From: Paenibacillus glycanilyticus
Lineage (GTDB): Bacteria; Bacillota; Bacilli; Paenibacillales; Paenibacillaceae
Direction: 5' to 3'
NCBI RefSeq assembly: GCF_023715145.1
Contig: NZ_JAMBNP010000001.1
Coordinates: 1-64,000, forward strand
DNA: 64,000 nucleotides
Under the pieces are notes generated by a model, which worked only from the letters and a program-made list of their open reading frames with translations, was not told the DNA's origin and did not search any database. Below are positions 31,962-40,686 of the stretch, in pieces. Position numbers and translations under genes: made by a program. The stretch's first letter is position 1. The number at the start of each line of letters is the position of its first letter.

Positions 31962-33449
31962 ATGAACTATGTTTGGAGAAAGGAATGGATCAAGGCGTAT
32001 GAAACGCCTTGGTCCATTTTCGAAAAGTTGGCATTTTCCAATCGCGTTGAAAGAAATGATATTCTTCGTTTCTTTGGGGGGAATGACGTAAAAAAAATCA
32101 AAAATCCTAATATCGGTGATAGCAGAAGGGAGTTAATACAATTAAGCGGTTTTAACACGGATTTGCTAAACAATGTGTTGAATTTTGATTTAATCGGGAA
32201 TTGCCAACAATCAATCAATTCTCTGATCGAACCTTTTAAAAATTTCCATGAACCACTAGATCAATGGTTCCCTAAGGTTCTTCATTGGTGTCCAGCTTGT
32301 TTATCCAAAGGATACCACAGTTGGTTTCATCAATTTATTTTGATAAAAAACTGCCCTTTTCACGGGACAGTACTACATGATTGTTGTCCGAAGTGTGGTG
32401 GACATATTCCCTTTCTCCTTAGTGATAAGGGACTTAGCTATCCATTTACGTGTGTCTGCGGCTATTCATTATCAAGTTCAATCTGCTCTGAATGGAAGGT
32501 TGTATGGGGTGAACCGGTCGGTGACATTCAGGATTCAACAGTGAAAGCTTTGGTGTCACGTGCAGCACGAACAAACTCCCAGTCACAGTGGCTCTTCATG
32601 CTTCAGCACATGACAATCAATCTAATAGCTGAGGAATGTCAACATAGAGCATTTGTGCGCTCTGTGGAAAATAAAGAGAGCGAGCAGTGGGGGGATTCAA
32701 AACGATTACAACTCGAATTTAACCATCGAAATAAAGAGGTTTTTAAAGCTGTCGAACGGTTCATAAGAAAGAAGATGTTAAAAAATCATCGTCACTGTAT
32801 TAACGCTCTACAGTGTTTGTTAAAAGCTGAAGGCGAGGATTTTCCACCAATTTGCCCATATGCTTACGCATACGTATTTTGGAGAACAACCGTTTTAAAA
32901 TCAAAGAATTTTTATTCAATACCTTGGGGAGACGACATAGATGAAAAAAATGGTATCGCTACTCAAATAATCAGTGATAAATTATCATACCTGAGAAGCA
33001 GATTCTGGTCCCATACTAGTGGAGAATACAGAACGCATAATACTCGATTAATTCAGCTTTATTGGATAATGGATAAAATTACAGCTAAATTCTGTTTTAA
33101 CTTTTTCAGGCAATGGCTTCATCAAGCTGGGAAGGGGGTAAGTGACGTCAAAGTCCCTAGTTGGCAGCACATAGACAAAATGGTCGATAGCAGTTTCCCA
33201 CTTATGGCATTCAAATATAGTATAGTGCCAAGTGATAATAATTTGATTGAATGCTATTGCATGCCGGAAACGACAAAAAACATTAGATACGAATGTCCGT
33301 TTTTAACAAAGGCATCAATTCAAGCATTACGTGAAATGAAATCGCACTCTCCACAAGCTGTGGCTATGAAAATCTATGATAATCCCAACGAACAGAATAA
33401 AGAACTACAACGAAATGTCGAAAAGTATGTTAGAAACCTAATGACGTAA
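31962..33449 (+). CDS. tniQ: TniQ/TnsD-family target selection protein
   Basis: A 495-residue protein with an N-terminal TniQ zinc domain (about residues 105-165): CPACLSKGYHSWFHQFILIK, then NCPFHG, CCPKCGG and CVCGY. The long C-terminal part is expected to recognise a specific DNA target site, as in TnsD. There is only one TniQ protein, no TnsE, and no Cas gene nearby, so sequence-specific TnsD-like targeting is the simplest reading. The ATG follows GGAGG two bases after the tnsC stop. Confidence 0.85.
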   Translation: MNYVWRKEWIKAYETPWSIFEKLAFSNRVERNDILRFFGGNDVKKIKNPNIGDSRRELIQLSGFNTDLLNNVLNFDLIGNCQQSINSLIEPFKNFHEPLDQWFPKVLHWCPACLSKGYHSWFHQFILIKNCPFHGTVLHDCCPKCGGHIPFLLSDKGLSYPFTCVCGYSLSSSICSEWKVVWGEPVGDIQDSTVKALVSRAARTNSQSQWLFMLQHMTINLIAEECQHRAFVRSVENKESEQWGDSKRLQLEFNHRNKEVFKAVERFIRKKMLKNHRHCINALQCLLKAEGEDFPPICPYAYAYVFWRTTVLKSKNFYSIPWGDDIDEKNGIATQIISDKLSYLRSRFWSHTSGEYRTHNTRLIQLYWIMDKITAKFCFNFFRQWLHQAGKGVSDVKVPSWQHIDKMVDSSFPLMAFKYSIVPSDNNLIECYCMPETTKNIRYECPFLTKASIQALREMKSHSPQAVAMKIYDNPNEQNKELQRNVEKYVRNLMT

Positions 33450-33468
33450 GCGCCTCTGACAATGCCCC

Positions 33469-33501
33469 AAAAAGCTGCCGGTTAGTACCGGCAGCTTTTT
33501 A
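33469..33501 (+). terminator. rho-independent terminator of the tns operon
   Basis: AAAAAGCTGCCGGT (33469-33482) and ACCGGCAGCTTTTT (33487-33500) form a near-perfect stem with a T-run, 20 bases after the tniQ stop. Confidence 0.9.
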
Positions 33502-34051
33502 TCGTTGTAATGTAGTGAAGAGAGTAAAACCGAATAACTTCTTGTCTTTTATCGATAGTATTTCTTGTCCTCCGACATCATCCGACACATGCCGTCAGGT
33601 TATACCTGAAGGTTTTCGTTTATATAGACATATGTATAAAATACGGGTTTTGTGAAAAAGTATTTATGGAAAACCAGAATCACAGTTGATTTCCGTTGAA
33701 TTCTTAAGTCTCTATATTTTTATACACTCTGGAATTGACTCACTGTAGTTTTCAACCTGGGTTTATTTCTGATCATGTAGTTTTCAACTTGAGTTTATAT
33801 GCAATTCTGATCCTTATAATTTCTAGCTTAGAATTTTTCTTAATATATCTTAAGTGATTCCAAGCTTCAGCTGCACAAGTTTCTGGTTTAACGTTTAATC
33901 CAGTCAAATCTTTTCCTAAATCCGCATTTATTTTTTTATTCAATTCATTTCTAGGATCCGGGATTATTTTGCTTTGTGGAGCTTATTTCAGCTTCAATAT
34001 GCTCTTTTTTTATTATCAAAATGCAAACGCTTACAATTCTTTTCAAATATC
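33502..34051. other. AT-rich gene-free region, probable transposon end
   Basis: 550 bases with no supported gene, between the tns terminator and the chromosomal SDR operon. It contains two 22-base direct repeats (separate entry) and a possible third degenerate copy near 33815. The exact outer end of the element could not be set: no TGT...ACA pair with a five-base duplication was convincing. Confidence 0.5.
33744..33797. repeat. pair of 22-base direct repeats, candidate TnsB binding sites
   Basis: TGTAGTTTTCAACCTGGG plus TTTA (33744-33765) and TGTAGTTTTCAACTTGAG plus TTTA (33776-33797) differ at two of 22 positions. They start 32 bases apart. Size and spacing are those of TnsB sites in Tn7-like ends. 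The matching set at the other end was not found by eye. Confidence 0.55.
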
Positions 34052-34086
34052 GAGAGGCTGACCCTATTTATTCAAGGTCAGCCTCT
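34052..34086. terminator. intergenic hairpin, probable terminator
   Basis: GAGAGGCTGACC (34052-34063) pairs with GGTCAGCCTCTTC (34076-34088). It lies just beyond the 3' end of the SDR gene on the - strand. The T-run is better on the + side (TTCTTC), so it may serve either direction. Confidence 0.6.
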
Positions 34087-34106
34087 TCTTCATTCATCTA
34101 TCAAGC

Positions 34107-34889
34107 TTACCAGGCTGAAGCGCCACCGTCTACAGCGTAGTTAACACCTGTGATGTAGGCAGCTCGGTCTGAAGCTAGGAAAGCCGCGAGCTCTACGATC
34201 TCCTCAGGTTGACCGAAACGCTTGAGAAGGGTCTTGCTTGTTATCGCATCCCGGGCTGCCTGGTTATTGCCAAGGTCACGGTCACTGGCCGGGGTAAGAA
34301 CCGGTCCGGAACTGATTGTCACCGCACGGATTCCATGACGTGCGCCTTCAAGAGCAAGCTGACGTGTCATGCCGATGACACCGGCTTTTGCCGCACAGTG
34401 CGCGACCATTGGCGGAGTCTCGCCAGCGATCATCCCGGCCACGGACGCGATGTTGATAATGACGCCTCCACCGCGATTGACCAGATGTGGCCATGCATAC
34501 TTGGACATAAAGAATGGAATATCGAGTTCGCCGGCGATAGTAATCCGCCAGTCATCAATAGAGAAATCGGGCATTGGACCAAATCGTTGCATGGCTGCAT
34601 TATTATAAAGCACATCGAGTCCGCCGTAAGCGGCAACTGCTTCCTCAACTAGTTTCTTCGCTTGTTCGGGGTCAGTCAGATTGATCGGCGCGATGCCCGT
34701 CATCTCACCGCCGGCGTTCTTTACGAGTTCGACCGTTTCGTTATTGGCATCGGAGTTGATGTCGCATCCGATAACCTTTGCTCCTTCACGCGCAAAGGTC
34801 AGAGCAGCAACGCGTCCCATACCGCCCCCTGTGCCAGTAATCAGTACGATCTTGTTATCAAGTATGCCCTTTGAAGTTTCGCTGTTCAT
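34107..34889 (-). CDS. short-chain dehydrogenase/reductase
   Basis: A 260-residue SDR with the NAD(P)-binding TGTGGGMGR motif (residues about 17-25), NNAA (91-94) and a C-terminal ITGVNYAVDGG. In the active site the usual Y-x-x-x-K reads H-C-A-A-K (PPMVAHCAAKAGVIG); the catalytic Tyr is replaced by His (codon CAC). That may alter or abolish oxidoreductase activity. It is the last gene of a run MarR, LLM oxidoreductase, DoxX, SDR on the - strand, but about 100 bases separate it from doxX. Substrate unknown. Confidence 0.88.
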   Translation of the reverse strand: MNSETSKGILDNKIVLITGTGGGMGRVAALTFAREGAKVIGCDINSDANNETVELVKNAGGEMTGIAPINLTDPEQAKKLVEEAVAAYGGLDVLYNNAAMQRFGPMPDFSIDDWRITIAGELDIPFFMSKYAWPHLVNRGGGVIINIASVAGMIAGETPPMVAHCAAKAGVIGMTRQLALEGARHGIRAVTISSGPVLTPASDRDLGNNQAARDAITSKTLLKRFGQPEEIVELAAFLASDRAAYITGVNYAVDGGASAW

Positions 34890-34989
34890 GATGTTCCTCC
34901 TCGGCTTGTCCGTGTAATTTAATATTGCATAAGTGCTGCCAAATCATTCAATGGTCAGGTAAGCTTGCAGTAAATCCGAATCATTTAAC

Positions 34990-35343
34990 TTAAATCAGAT
35001 TATCGAAATTAATCAGCAATACGACTAATCCAAAAATGAACAATAATATCGGCATCATCATTTGTTTTACACTGTCGTGAATTTTTATATGAGTTAGAAT
35101 AGCTCCGATCATCGTAAGAACAATAATCAAACTGCCCCATGCAGCCAATGTCACATTCCAGATACCAACGATAACCAAAATCCCTGAGATGACTTCAATA
35201 ATTCCTGTAAATATTCTAAACCAACCCGGATAACCATAATGACTAAATCCTTCAACCATCTGTTTCGATCCGAACTTCATAAACCCAAACATCAAGAATC
35301 CTAATCCCAATATAACCTGAAGTATAATGGATAAAATATGCAT
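34990..35343 (-). CDS. DoxX-family membrane protein
   Basis: A 117-residue protein with four membrane helices (ILSIILQVILGLGFLMFGFM, GWFRIFTGIIEVISGILVIV, AWGSLIIVLTMIGAIL, MMMPILLFIFGLVVLLI). The MKFGSKQMVEGFSHYGYP loop after helix 1 is typical of small DoxX-like proteins. These often accompany redox or thiol-stress genes, which fits the LLM oxidoreductase and MarR regulator upstream. The ATG follows AGGGAGA in the - strand. Confidence 0.85.
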   Translation of the reverse strand: MHILSIILQVILGLGFLMFGFMKFGSKQMVEGFSHYGYPGWFRIFTGIIEVISGILVIVGIWNVTLAAWGSLIIVLTMIGAILTHIKIHDSVKQMMMPILLFIFGLVVLLINFDNLI

Positions 35344-35425
35344 GACTTTCTCTCCCTTGTCTCTAGCTTACTAACCCTATCCTAGGCACTTTTATTTATT
35401 TTTCATGGTTTTCCCGCTCAGCAGA

Positions 35426-36481
35426 TCAGCCTTCGTTATTGGCTTCCCATTTTGCAACCTCTTCCCGTACCCGCGGCGCAACTTCTTTGCCCAATAATTC
35501 AATAGCTTTCATGACATCCTCATGCGGCATGGTACCAACCGGAAGGTGCAGGAAAAACCGAGTGAAGCCCAGCTGTTTGCGCATATGAATAATTTTATTG
35601 GCCACTGTTTCAGGATCACCGACGTACAATGCACCCTCTAAAGTGCGTGATGCATCAAATTGTGAACGGGTATACTGCCCCCAACCGCGCTCTTTACCGA
35701 AATAGTTAAACGATGCTTGAGTAGGTGGGAAGTATTTATCAACCGCTAGTGAGGTACTCTCCGCCACAAATCCCAATGAATGCACGGCAACCGGTAATTT
35801 CGATACATCATGACCTGCACGTGCAGCTGCTTTCTTATATAGCGGTACAAGCGGAGCAAAATGCATTGGGCTCCCTCCAATAATGGCCAGAACTAATGGC
35901 AGGCCAAGCACTCCTGCGCGAATAACCGAATCCGGATTGCCTCCGCTGCCAAGCCATACCGGTAGCTGGTCCTGAACTGGACGCGGGTATACACCCAAAT
36001 CCGTAAAGGCTGGCCGGAACCCTCCTCTCCAGGTTACCTTCTCCGAGTCCCTTAATAGTAATAAGAGCTCCAGCTTTTCCTCGAAAAGCTCATCGTAATC
36101 CTTCAGATCATAGCCAAACAACGGGAACGCATCGACCATTGAACCTCGGCCCGCGATAATCTCGGCACGACCATTCGAAATGCCGTCAAGCGTAGCGAAC
36201 TGCTGGAACAAACGTACCGGATCCGCAGCTGACAGCACGGTAACCGAGCTGGTCAAGCGAATCCTTTTGGTCATGGGCGCTGCCGCCGCCAATATGACGG
36301 CAGTAGCGGAGTCCCCGAACTCTTTGCGATGATGCTCGCCAACCCCAAACACATCGAGTCCAACCTTGTCAGCAAGAACGATTTCTTCTATAACCTCACG
36401 CAAACGCTGACCATGACTTATGGTCTCTCCAGTATTAATATCCGGAGTTGTTTCAACGAATGTATCTACACCAATTTCCAT
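35426..36481 (-). CDS. LLM class flavin-dependent oxidoreductase (luciferase-like)
   Basis: A 351-residue monooxygenase of the bacterial luciferase fold, expected to use reduced flavin and oxygen on an unknown substrate. It shows VFGVGEHHRKEFGDSATAVI, RIRLTSSVTVLSAADPVRLF, GRAEIIAGRGSMVDAFPLFG and a late FTRFFLHLPVGTMPHEDVM. Length is normal. The start is ATG 36481 after GCAGGAGG; an in-frame ATG at 36505 overlaps the MarR stop and is less likely. It lies directly downstream of marR, so it is the prime target of that regulator. Confidence 0.9.
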   Translation of the reverse strand: MEIGVDTFVETTPDINTGETISHGQRLREVIEEIVLADKVGLDVFGVGEHHRKEFGDSATAVILAAAAPMTKRIRLTSSVTVLSAADPVRLFQQFATLDGISNGRAEIIAGRGSMVDAFPLFGYDLKDYDELFEEKLELLLLLRDSEKVTWRGGFRPAFTDLGVYPRPVQDQLPVWLGSGGNPDSVIRAGVLGLPLVLAIIGGSPMHFAPLVPLYKKAAARAGHDVSKLPVAVHSLGFVAESTSLAVDKYFPPTQASFNYFGKERGWGQYTRSQFDASRTLEGALYVGDPETVANKIIHMRKQLGFTRFFLHLPVGTMPHEDVMKAIELLGKEVAPRVREEVAKWEANNEG

Positions 36482-36504
36482 ATTAAAAACCTCCTGCATT
36501 ATCA

Positions 36505-36972
36505 TTATGATTTGGTATTGCCTGCACGATCCTTGATCCCATATCCGATGTTCTTCAGCACTCGAATAAGCTCGAGCTTCTCTTCATCCGTTGCAAAAGA
36601 TAAATTGTCAGAAATTAATTGAGCATGCTTGGGGAAAATATCATCAAAGTTACTTCGCCCTTCAGCAGTCAATGTCACATTTGTTTTTCGCCTGTCACCC
36701 GGGATGGGAAGCCTTTCCACAAGCCCCTTCTTCTCAAGCTTATCGACCACGTAAGTGATACTTCCGCTTGGAATGGAGAAGGTATCGCTTATCTTCTGGA
36801 TTGGCTGTGGTCCTTTATTATAAAGAAGCTCCAAAATTTGAAAGGTCTCTCCGCTGAGGCCATGATTGTCAATATCACGTTCTAAGCTCGCATACAGCTC
36901 TTTCACCATATTTCTTAATACGCGTATTAGCTTTAAATCAAGTTCCTTGCCTTGAGAATCGCGTTGTGTCAA
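36505..36972 (-). CDS. MarR-family transcriptional regulator
   Basis: A 155-residue winged-helix dimer. The DNA-binding part is GPQPIQKISDTFSIPSGSIT and YVVDKLEKKGLVERLPIPGD, with wing RRKTNVTLTAEG. No Cys that would suggest a thiol switch is seen in the recognised parts. It heads a - strand operon with the LLM oxidoreductase, DoxX and SDR genes. A good promoter overlapped by an inverted repeat lies 120 bases upstream, consistent with self-repression. Confidence 0.92.
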   Translation of the reverse strand: MTQRDSQGKELDLKLIRVLRNMVKELYASLERDIDNHGLSGETFQILELLYNKGPQPIQKISDTFSIPSGSITYVVDKLEKKGLVERLPIPGDRRKTNVTLTAEGRSNFDDIFPKHAQLISDNLSFATDEEKLELIRVLKNIGYGIKDRAGNTKS

Positions 36973-37093
36973 TTTTCATCCCCCTATCTGGCCTGATAAT
37001 TAGGTCGTAAGACCGCAAGTATCATATCTGCAATAGTATTCCACCAACCCGGGTGTAACAAAAATTTTTATTAGGATGAATACGGCCATTCAA

Positions 37094-37138
37094 TATCCTA
37101 ATATTAGTTATTCTAATCTTAGGATAAAAATCTGTCAA
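37094..37138 (-). promoter_or_regulatory. promoter with overlapping operator for the marR operon
   Basis: On the - strand, TTGACA (37133-37138) and TAGAAT (37110-37115) are 17 bases apart, a strong sigma-A promoter. An inverted repeat TATCCTAA (37094-37101) / TTAGGATA (37119-37126) overlaps the spacer and flanks the -10 box, as expected for a MarR operator. Confidence 0.7.
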
Positions 37139-37184
37139 CCTGTAATCAACAGGAAAATCTAAAGTAATCCTAAACGCACAGACA

Positions 37185-37225
37185 AAAAACCGGACCCATC
37201 TCCATCGGAGAATCGATCCGGTTTT
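37185..37225 (-). terminator. terminator of the efflux pump gene
   Basis: AAAACCGGA (37186-37194) pairs with TCCGGTTTT (37217-37225), with an inner TCTCC/GGAGA stem. It lies downstream of the MFS stop on the - strand, with an A/T run on each side. Confidence 0.75.
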
Positions 37226-37277
37226 CTATATTCCTCTATTATTCTCGATATGCTTGGTTCATCACAAGTTGAGAATA

Positions 37278-38675
37278 TCAATGCTTGCTGACCACACGCA
37301 CACCTTCAGTCTTATTCCTGCTTACAAAAACGCCCCGGTAGATCGCGAGAATCCCAACGAGAATAATCGCCAGAACCAGATACAGATTGCTAAATGCATA
37401 GGTAGCAGCGTTCGTATGCCATGGTAGCCAGCTCACTGCTGCGCCCTGGTCCATAATCTTTCCGTAGATCCCCGTCGATACAGCGCCGGACAGGAAGTTG
37501 CATAAGGTCATCATCCCCATGCCAACGCCAACCTGATCCTTCGGGATACTGCGGGAGATCGTATTGGAGAGCGCAATCTGCATGAACATCAATCCCACAT
37601 TTCCGATTGTATAAATAAAGCCGATCCATACGGCATGACTTCCAACGAAAAAGGCTAGCAAGAAGAAGCAGCTGAACAGGAATAGAGAAGCGATATGAAA
37701 GACAAAGGAATTCCCCTTCGAATCCGCCAATTTGCCGACTTTTCTTCCAAGATAAGCGGATACGCAGGCACCGGGAACCATGACGAAGCCAATCCAGCCA
37801 GGCTCTAGACGATTGATATCCGCCAACAGTTGAGGCGTCAGGAATGGCAAGGCATAACTCACGCTCATGACAAGCGCGGCAATCGTTAATCCCGTTAAAT
37901 AAACGCGGTCTCTCATAAGTGTCCTGGAGATGAATGGATCAGATGCCAGGCGAATACGCAAAAAGAAACCTATAAGCACCAAAGCGCTGCCTGCTGCCAT
38001 CCACCAGTTTCCTTGCGTAATCGCAAGCAGCAACAAAGCTACCGTACCTGCCAGAAGACATCCTCCCAGCCAATCGATGCGCCCAGCTGATTTTATCTCC
38101 GTACTCAGATACTTACGATAGAACGGCAGCGTGAGCAGGATGAGCATGGGAATCGCAAACAGCCACCTCCAGTGGACAAGCGACACGAGCAGCGAGGACA
38201 CAATCGGCCCAATAGCATTTCCCAAGGCCAAGCCGGTAGCCGATATCCCGAGCGCATGACCTCTTCTCTCCGGCGGAAAATATCGAACAGGAATTAGCAT
38301 CGCTAACGCCGGGATGACTGAAGCTCCAACCGCTTGCATCATTCTTGCCGTCAGCACGAACGTGTAGGATCCGGCGAGCAGCCCAAGAAGCGAGCCGGAT
38401 GCGAATACAAGCAAGCCGAACGTAATCAGATGCTTGGCTTGATATCGATCAAGCAGCTTGCCGTAGAGAACGGAACCAACCGCGTATATGAGCAGGTATG
38501 CGGTCGATACCCAACTGACCTGAGCGACTGAGAGCTCGTAATCTGCCCGAATCTCCGGGAGCACGATGTTAAACATCGTAGCGCTCATGGAGGATAGTAT
38601 GAGTGTGAACGCCAGAAGCCGAATTAGAATGTTCCCATTCAGGGGTGGATTGGAATTTATTTGTTCTGAGGCCAT
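37278..38675 (-). CDS. MFS transporter, DHA2-type drug:H+ antiporter
   Basis: A 465-residue membrane protein with about 14 helices. Motif A region is SVLYGKLLDRYQAKHLI. Motif C-like GLALGNAIGPIVSSLLVS and the N-terminal MFNIVLPEIRADYELS are typical of the 14-helix QacA/NorB/Tet38 group. It should export drugs or dyes driven by protons. The start is ATG 38675 after GAAGGGAG; a much longer open frame upstream is non-coding. It is divergent from a LysR gene 138 bases away, the classic regulator-target arrangement. Confidence 0.9.
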   Translation of the reverse strand: MASEQINSNPPLNGNILIRLLAFTLILSSMSATMFNIVLPEIRADYELSVAQVSWVSTAYLLIYAVGSVLYGKLLDRYQAKHLITFGLLVFASGSLLGLLAGSYTFVLTARMMQAVGASVIPALAMLIPVRYFPPERRGHALGISATGLALGNAIGPIVSSLLVSLVHWRWLFAIPMLILLTLPFYRKYLSTEIKSAGRIDWLGGCLLAGTVALLLLAITQGNWWMAAGSALVLIGFFLRIRLASDPFISRTLMRDRVYLTGLTIAALVMSVSYALPFLTPQLLADINRLEPGWIGFVMVPGACVSAYLGRKVGKLADSKGNSFVFHIASLFLFSCFFLLAFFVGSHAVWIGFIYTIGNVGLMFMQIALSNTISRSIPKDQVGVGMGMMTLCNFLSGAVSTGIYGKIMDQGAAVSWLPWHTNAATYAFSNLYLVLAIILVGILAIYRGVFVSRNKTEGVRVVSKH

Positions 38676-38731
38676 AGTGATCTCCCTTCTGCTTATCTTT
38701 ACATGATCCACTATACCCTTCCAGATTGATA

Positions 38732-38777
38732 AATGATAATATATATTATTATATGAAATCATATACTTTAGTATATG
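38732..38777. promoter_or_regulatory. shared operator region between the MFS and LysR genes
   Basis: CATATAC-TTTA-GTATATG (38760-38777) is a perfect seven-base inverted repeat. Next to it TGATAATATATATTATTATA is also dyad-like. LysR-type regulators bind such sites (T-N11-A) between divergent genes. Confidence 0.55.
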
Positions 38778-38813
38778 AAACGAATAGATGATCAGATTTT
38801 GGAGGGTGTGACC

Positions 38814-39704
38814 ATGGAACTGCTTCAGCTTCAATATTTTCGCACGGTAGCGAAATACGAACACATGACAAAAGCAGCCGAGGAGCTTCGAATCGCTCAG
38901 CCTGCGCTTAGCAAGACGATATCGCGTCTCGAAGAAGATGTCGGCGTTCCTCTGTTTGATCGGCAGAATCGGCAAATCCGTTTGAATCGCTTTGGCAAAG
39001 CCTTTTTGCAGCAGGTGGAGACCGCGCTGGGAGCATTGGACGAAGGACGGCGGGAACTAACGGATATGCTGGAAGCAGAGCAAGGAACGATTAGACTTGC
39101 CACATCTACGCTGAATCGTCTCTCCTCCTCCATAAGCGCATTCCGCAAGGAGAACCCGGAGATCCTGTTTCGCGTCGTCCAGATTCCTCCTGCCTCTTCA
39201 AGCGACATGATCTCCCTACTGGAGAGAGGCGATGTTGATCTCTGCTTCATTGCCGCGCCTCTTAATCAACCTTGGATTCGTGAACAAATCGTATTGAAAG
39301 CAACCGTCAATCTTGCTGTTCCGATTACCCACCGATTAGCGGCGAGAGACAGTATTTCTTTAGCCGAGACGGAGAATGAAGCATTCATCGAGTATCATGC
39401 CGAGCATCCTTTCCGTCATATCAACGACAGATATTGCGAAGCTGCAGGAATCTCGAGAAACGTAATCTGCGAGGTGGATGAGCCGTCTGCCTTATGGAGC
39501 CTTGTCCAAGCGGGACTTGGCATCGCCTTTGTCCCTCATAATACGAATGAAGATCCAAATGTTAAGCTGCTCAGCATTGAATCGCCGGCTTGTGAGCGCG
39601 AGTTCTCGATTGCCTGGAATGAGAAGCGGTATTTGCCGCGGGCCGCTAAGCAGTACATGGCGTTCCTCGGGACATATTTTCAAGCGGAGTCATCCGGGGG
39701 ATAA
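38814..39704 (+). CDS. LysR-family transcriptional regulator
   Basis: A 296-residue regulator. The N-terminal helix-turn-helix (LLQLQYFRTVAKYEHMTKAA, EELRIAQPALSKTISRLEED) is complete. The substrate-binding domain follows from about residue 90 to the end. The start is ATG 38814 after TGGAGGGTG; an earlier in-frame ATG at 38775 falls in the operator region. It is divergent from the efflux pump gene and probably controls it. Confidence 0.92.
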   Translation: MELLQLQYFRTVAKYEHMTKAAEELRIAQPALSKTISRLEEDVGVPLFDRQNRQIRLNRFGKAFLQQVETALGALDEGRRELTDMLEAEQGTIRLATSTLNRLSSSISAFRKENPEILFRVVQIPPASSSDMISLLERGDVDLCFIAAPLNQPWIREQIVLKATVNLAVPITHRLAARDSISLAETENEAFIEYHAEHPFRHINDRYCEAAGISRNVICEVDEPSALWSLVQAGLGIAFVPHNTNEDPNVKLLSIESPACEREFSIAWNEKRYLPRAAKQYMAFLGTYFQAESSGG

Positions 39705-39732
39705 GGAAACGGGCCGTTAAGAGGAAAAACAA

Positions 39733-39773
39733 AAAAACCGGTTCGAACTCCCAGGGAGATCCGATCCGGTTTA
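39733..39773. terminator. bidirectional terminator between lysR and the TPR gene
   Basis: AAAAACCGG-TTCG-A-ACTCCC pairs with GGGAG-AT-CCGA-T-CCGGTTTAT. The stem lies between convergent genes with A and T runs on either side. Confidence 0.75.
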
Positions 39774-39780
39774 TGTTTAT

Positions 39781-40665
39781 TTAGGAGCGCCGTCTGCGCC
39801 AGCCAAAGACCTTTACATGAACGATAGCTCTGGTCGACCAATGGGCAAATAAATGAAGACAAATAAAGAGCAATACTAACGGTTTAAACAAGAGCCAGCA
39901 TACGGCCCACATGACAAATATTTGCCATGGCTTCATTTTGCGGAATAATTTATTAGGCCACAAACAGATCCGGTACAGCACATATTGATGACGAAGGGAC
40001 TCCAGGTACTCGTCCTGGTATTGCTTCTCGTCCGGATTGAGGCGCACCGCGCTGCGCATGTACGTCTCCTGCAGCTTATAATCACCTCGCCGCGCAGCCG
40101 CCCAGGCGAGATACATCAGAACGATAGGCTCCTCAGCGCCATAGCGGAGTGCTTCGCGTTCTATTTCTCTCGATCGATGATCTTGTCCAAGCAAGGCTTG
40201 CGTGTAGCTAAGAATAGACAAATATTGCGGGTTCTCGGAATCCAGCTCCAGAGCCGTCTCGATTTGCTCCTTCGCTTCCGAGAACTTGCCCTTCTTGTTC
40301 AGTTGGTTGGCCTGCAGATAATAATAATGAGCCTCGTAAGGATCAATCCTCAGCGCTTCCCGGATCGCCTCGTCAAAGGCAGCCTCATTGCCCGTCTCAT
40401 AATAAACGGAAACACGGACATACCAGCCTAAATGATGCTCGGGGTCCCGTCTTAACGCTTCCTCTACCCAATGCTGGGCTTTCTGGTAATCTCCCATCAA
40501 CGCGCAAATCTGCGCATATAAGGCATACGGATCCGGATCGTGAGGATCTTCCCGCAACAGCTTCTCCGTCTCGGCTAATGCTTCCTTATACCTCTTCCAG
40601 GACATCAGCTGATACACGGCACTATAGGCTGTAGGAGAGCTTGGGGTCATTGTCTCTTCTACCAT
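39781..40665 (-). CDS. TPR-repeat protein with C-terminal membrane segment
   Basis: A 294-residue protein. Residues 1-220 hold about six tetratricopeptide repeats (for example ALYAQICALMGDYQKAQHWV, EEALRIDPYEAHYYYLQANQ). Near 240-275 is a hydrophobic hairpin (IFVMWAVCWLLFKPLVLLFI), then a basic tail. It probably gathers partner proteins at the membrane. It is 21 bases downstream of the AAA ATPase gene on the - strand and so is likely co-transcribed and functionally linked with it. Confidence 0.85.
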   Translation of the reverse strand: MVEETMTPSSPTAYSAVYQLMSWKRYKEALAETEKLLREDPHDPDPYALYAQICALMGDYQKAQHWVEEALRRDPEHHLGWYVRVSVYYETGNEAAFDEAIREALRIDPYEAHYYYLQANQLNKKGKFSEAKEQIETALELDSENPQYLSILSYTQALLGQDHRSREIEREALRYGAEEPIVLMYLAWAAARRGDYKLQETYMRSAVRLNPDEKQYQDEYLESLRHQYVLYRICLWPNKLFRKMKPWQIFVMWAVCWLLFKPLVLLFICLHLFAHWSTRAIVHVKVFGWRRRRS

Positions 40666-40686
40666 AGAATCCTCCTGCCGTAAAAA

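Noticed and set aside
37278..38975. A longer N-terminus (100 more residues) for the MFS transporter
   Set aside because: The extension is not hydrophobic in a transporter-like way and runs through the LysR operator and gene start. ATG 38675 has a good ribosome site.
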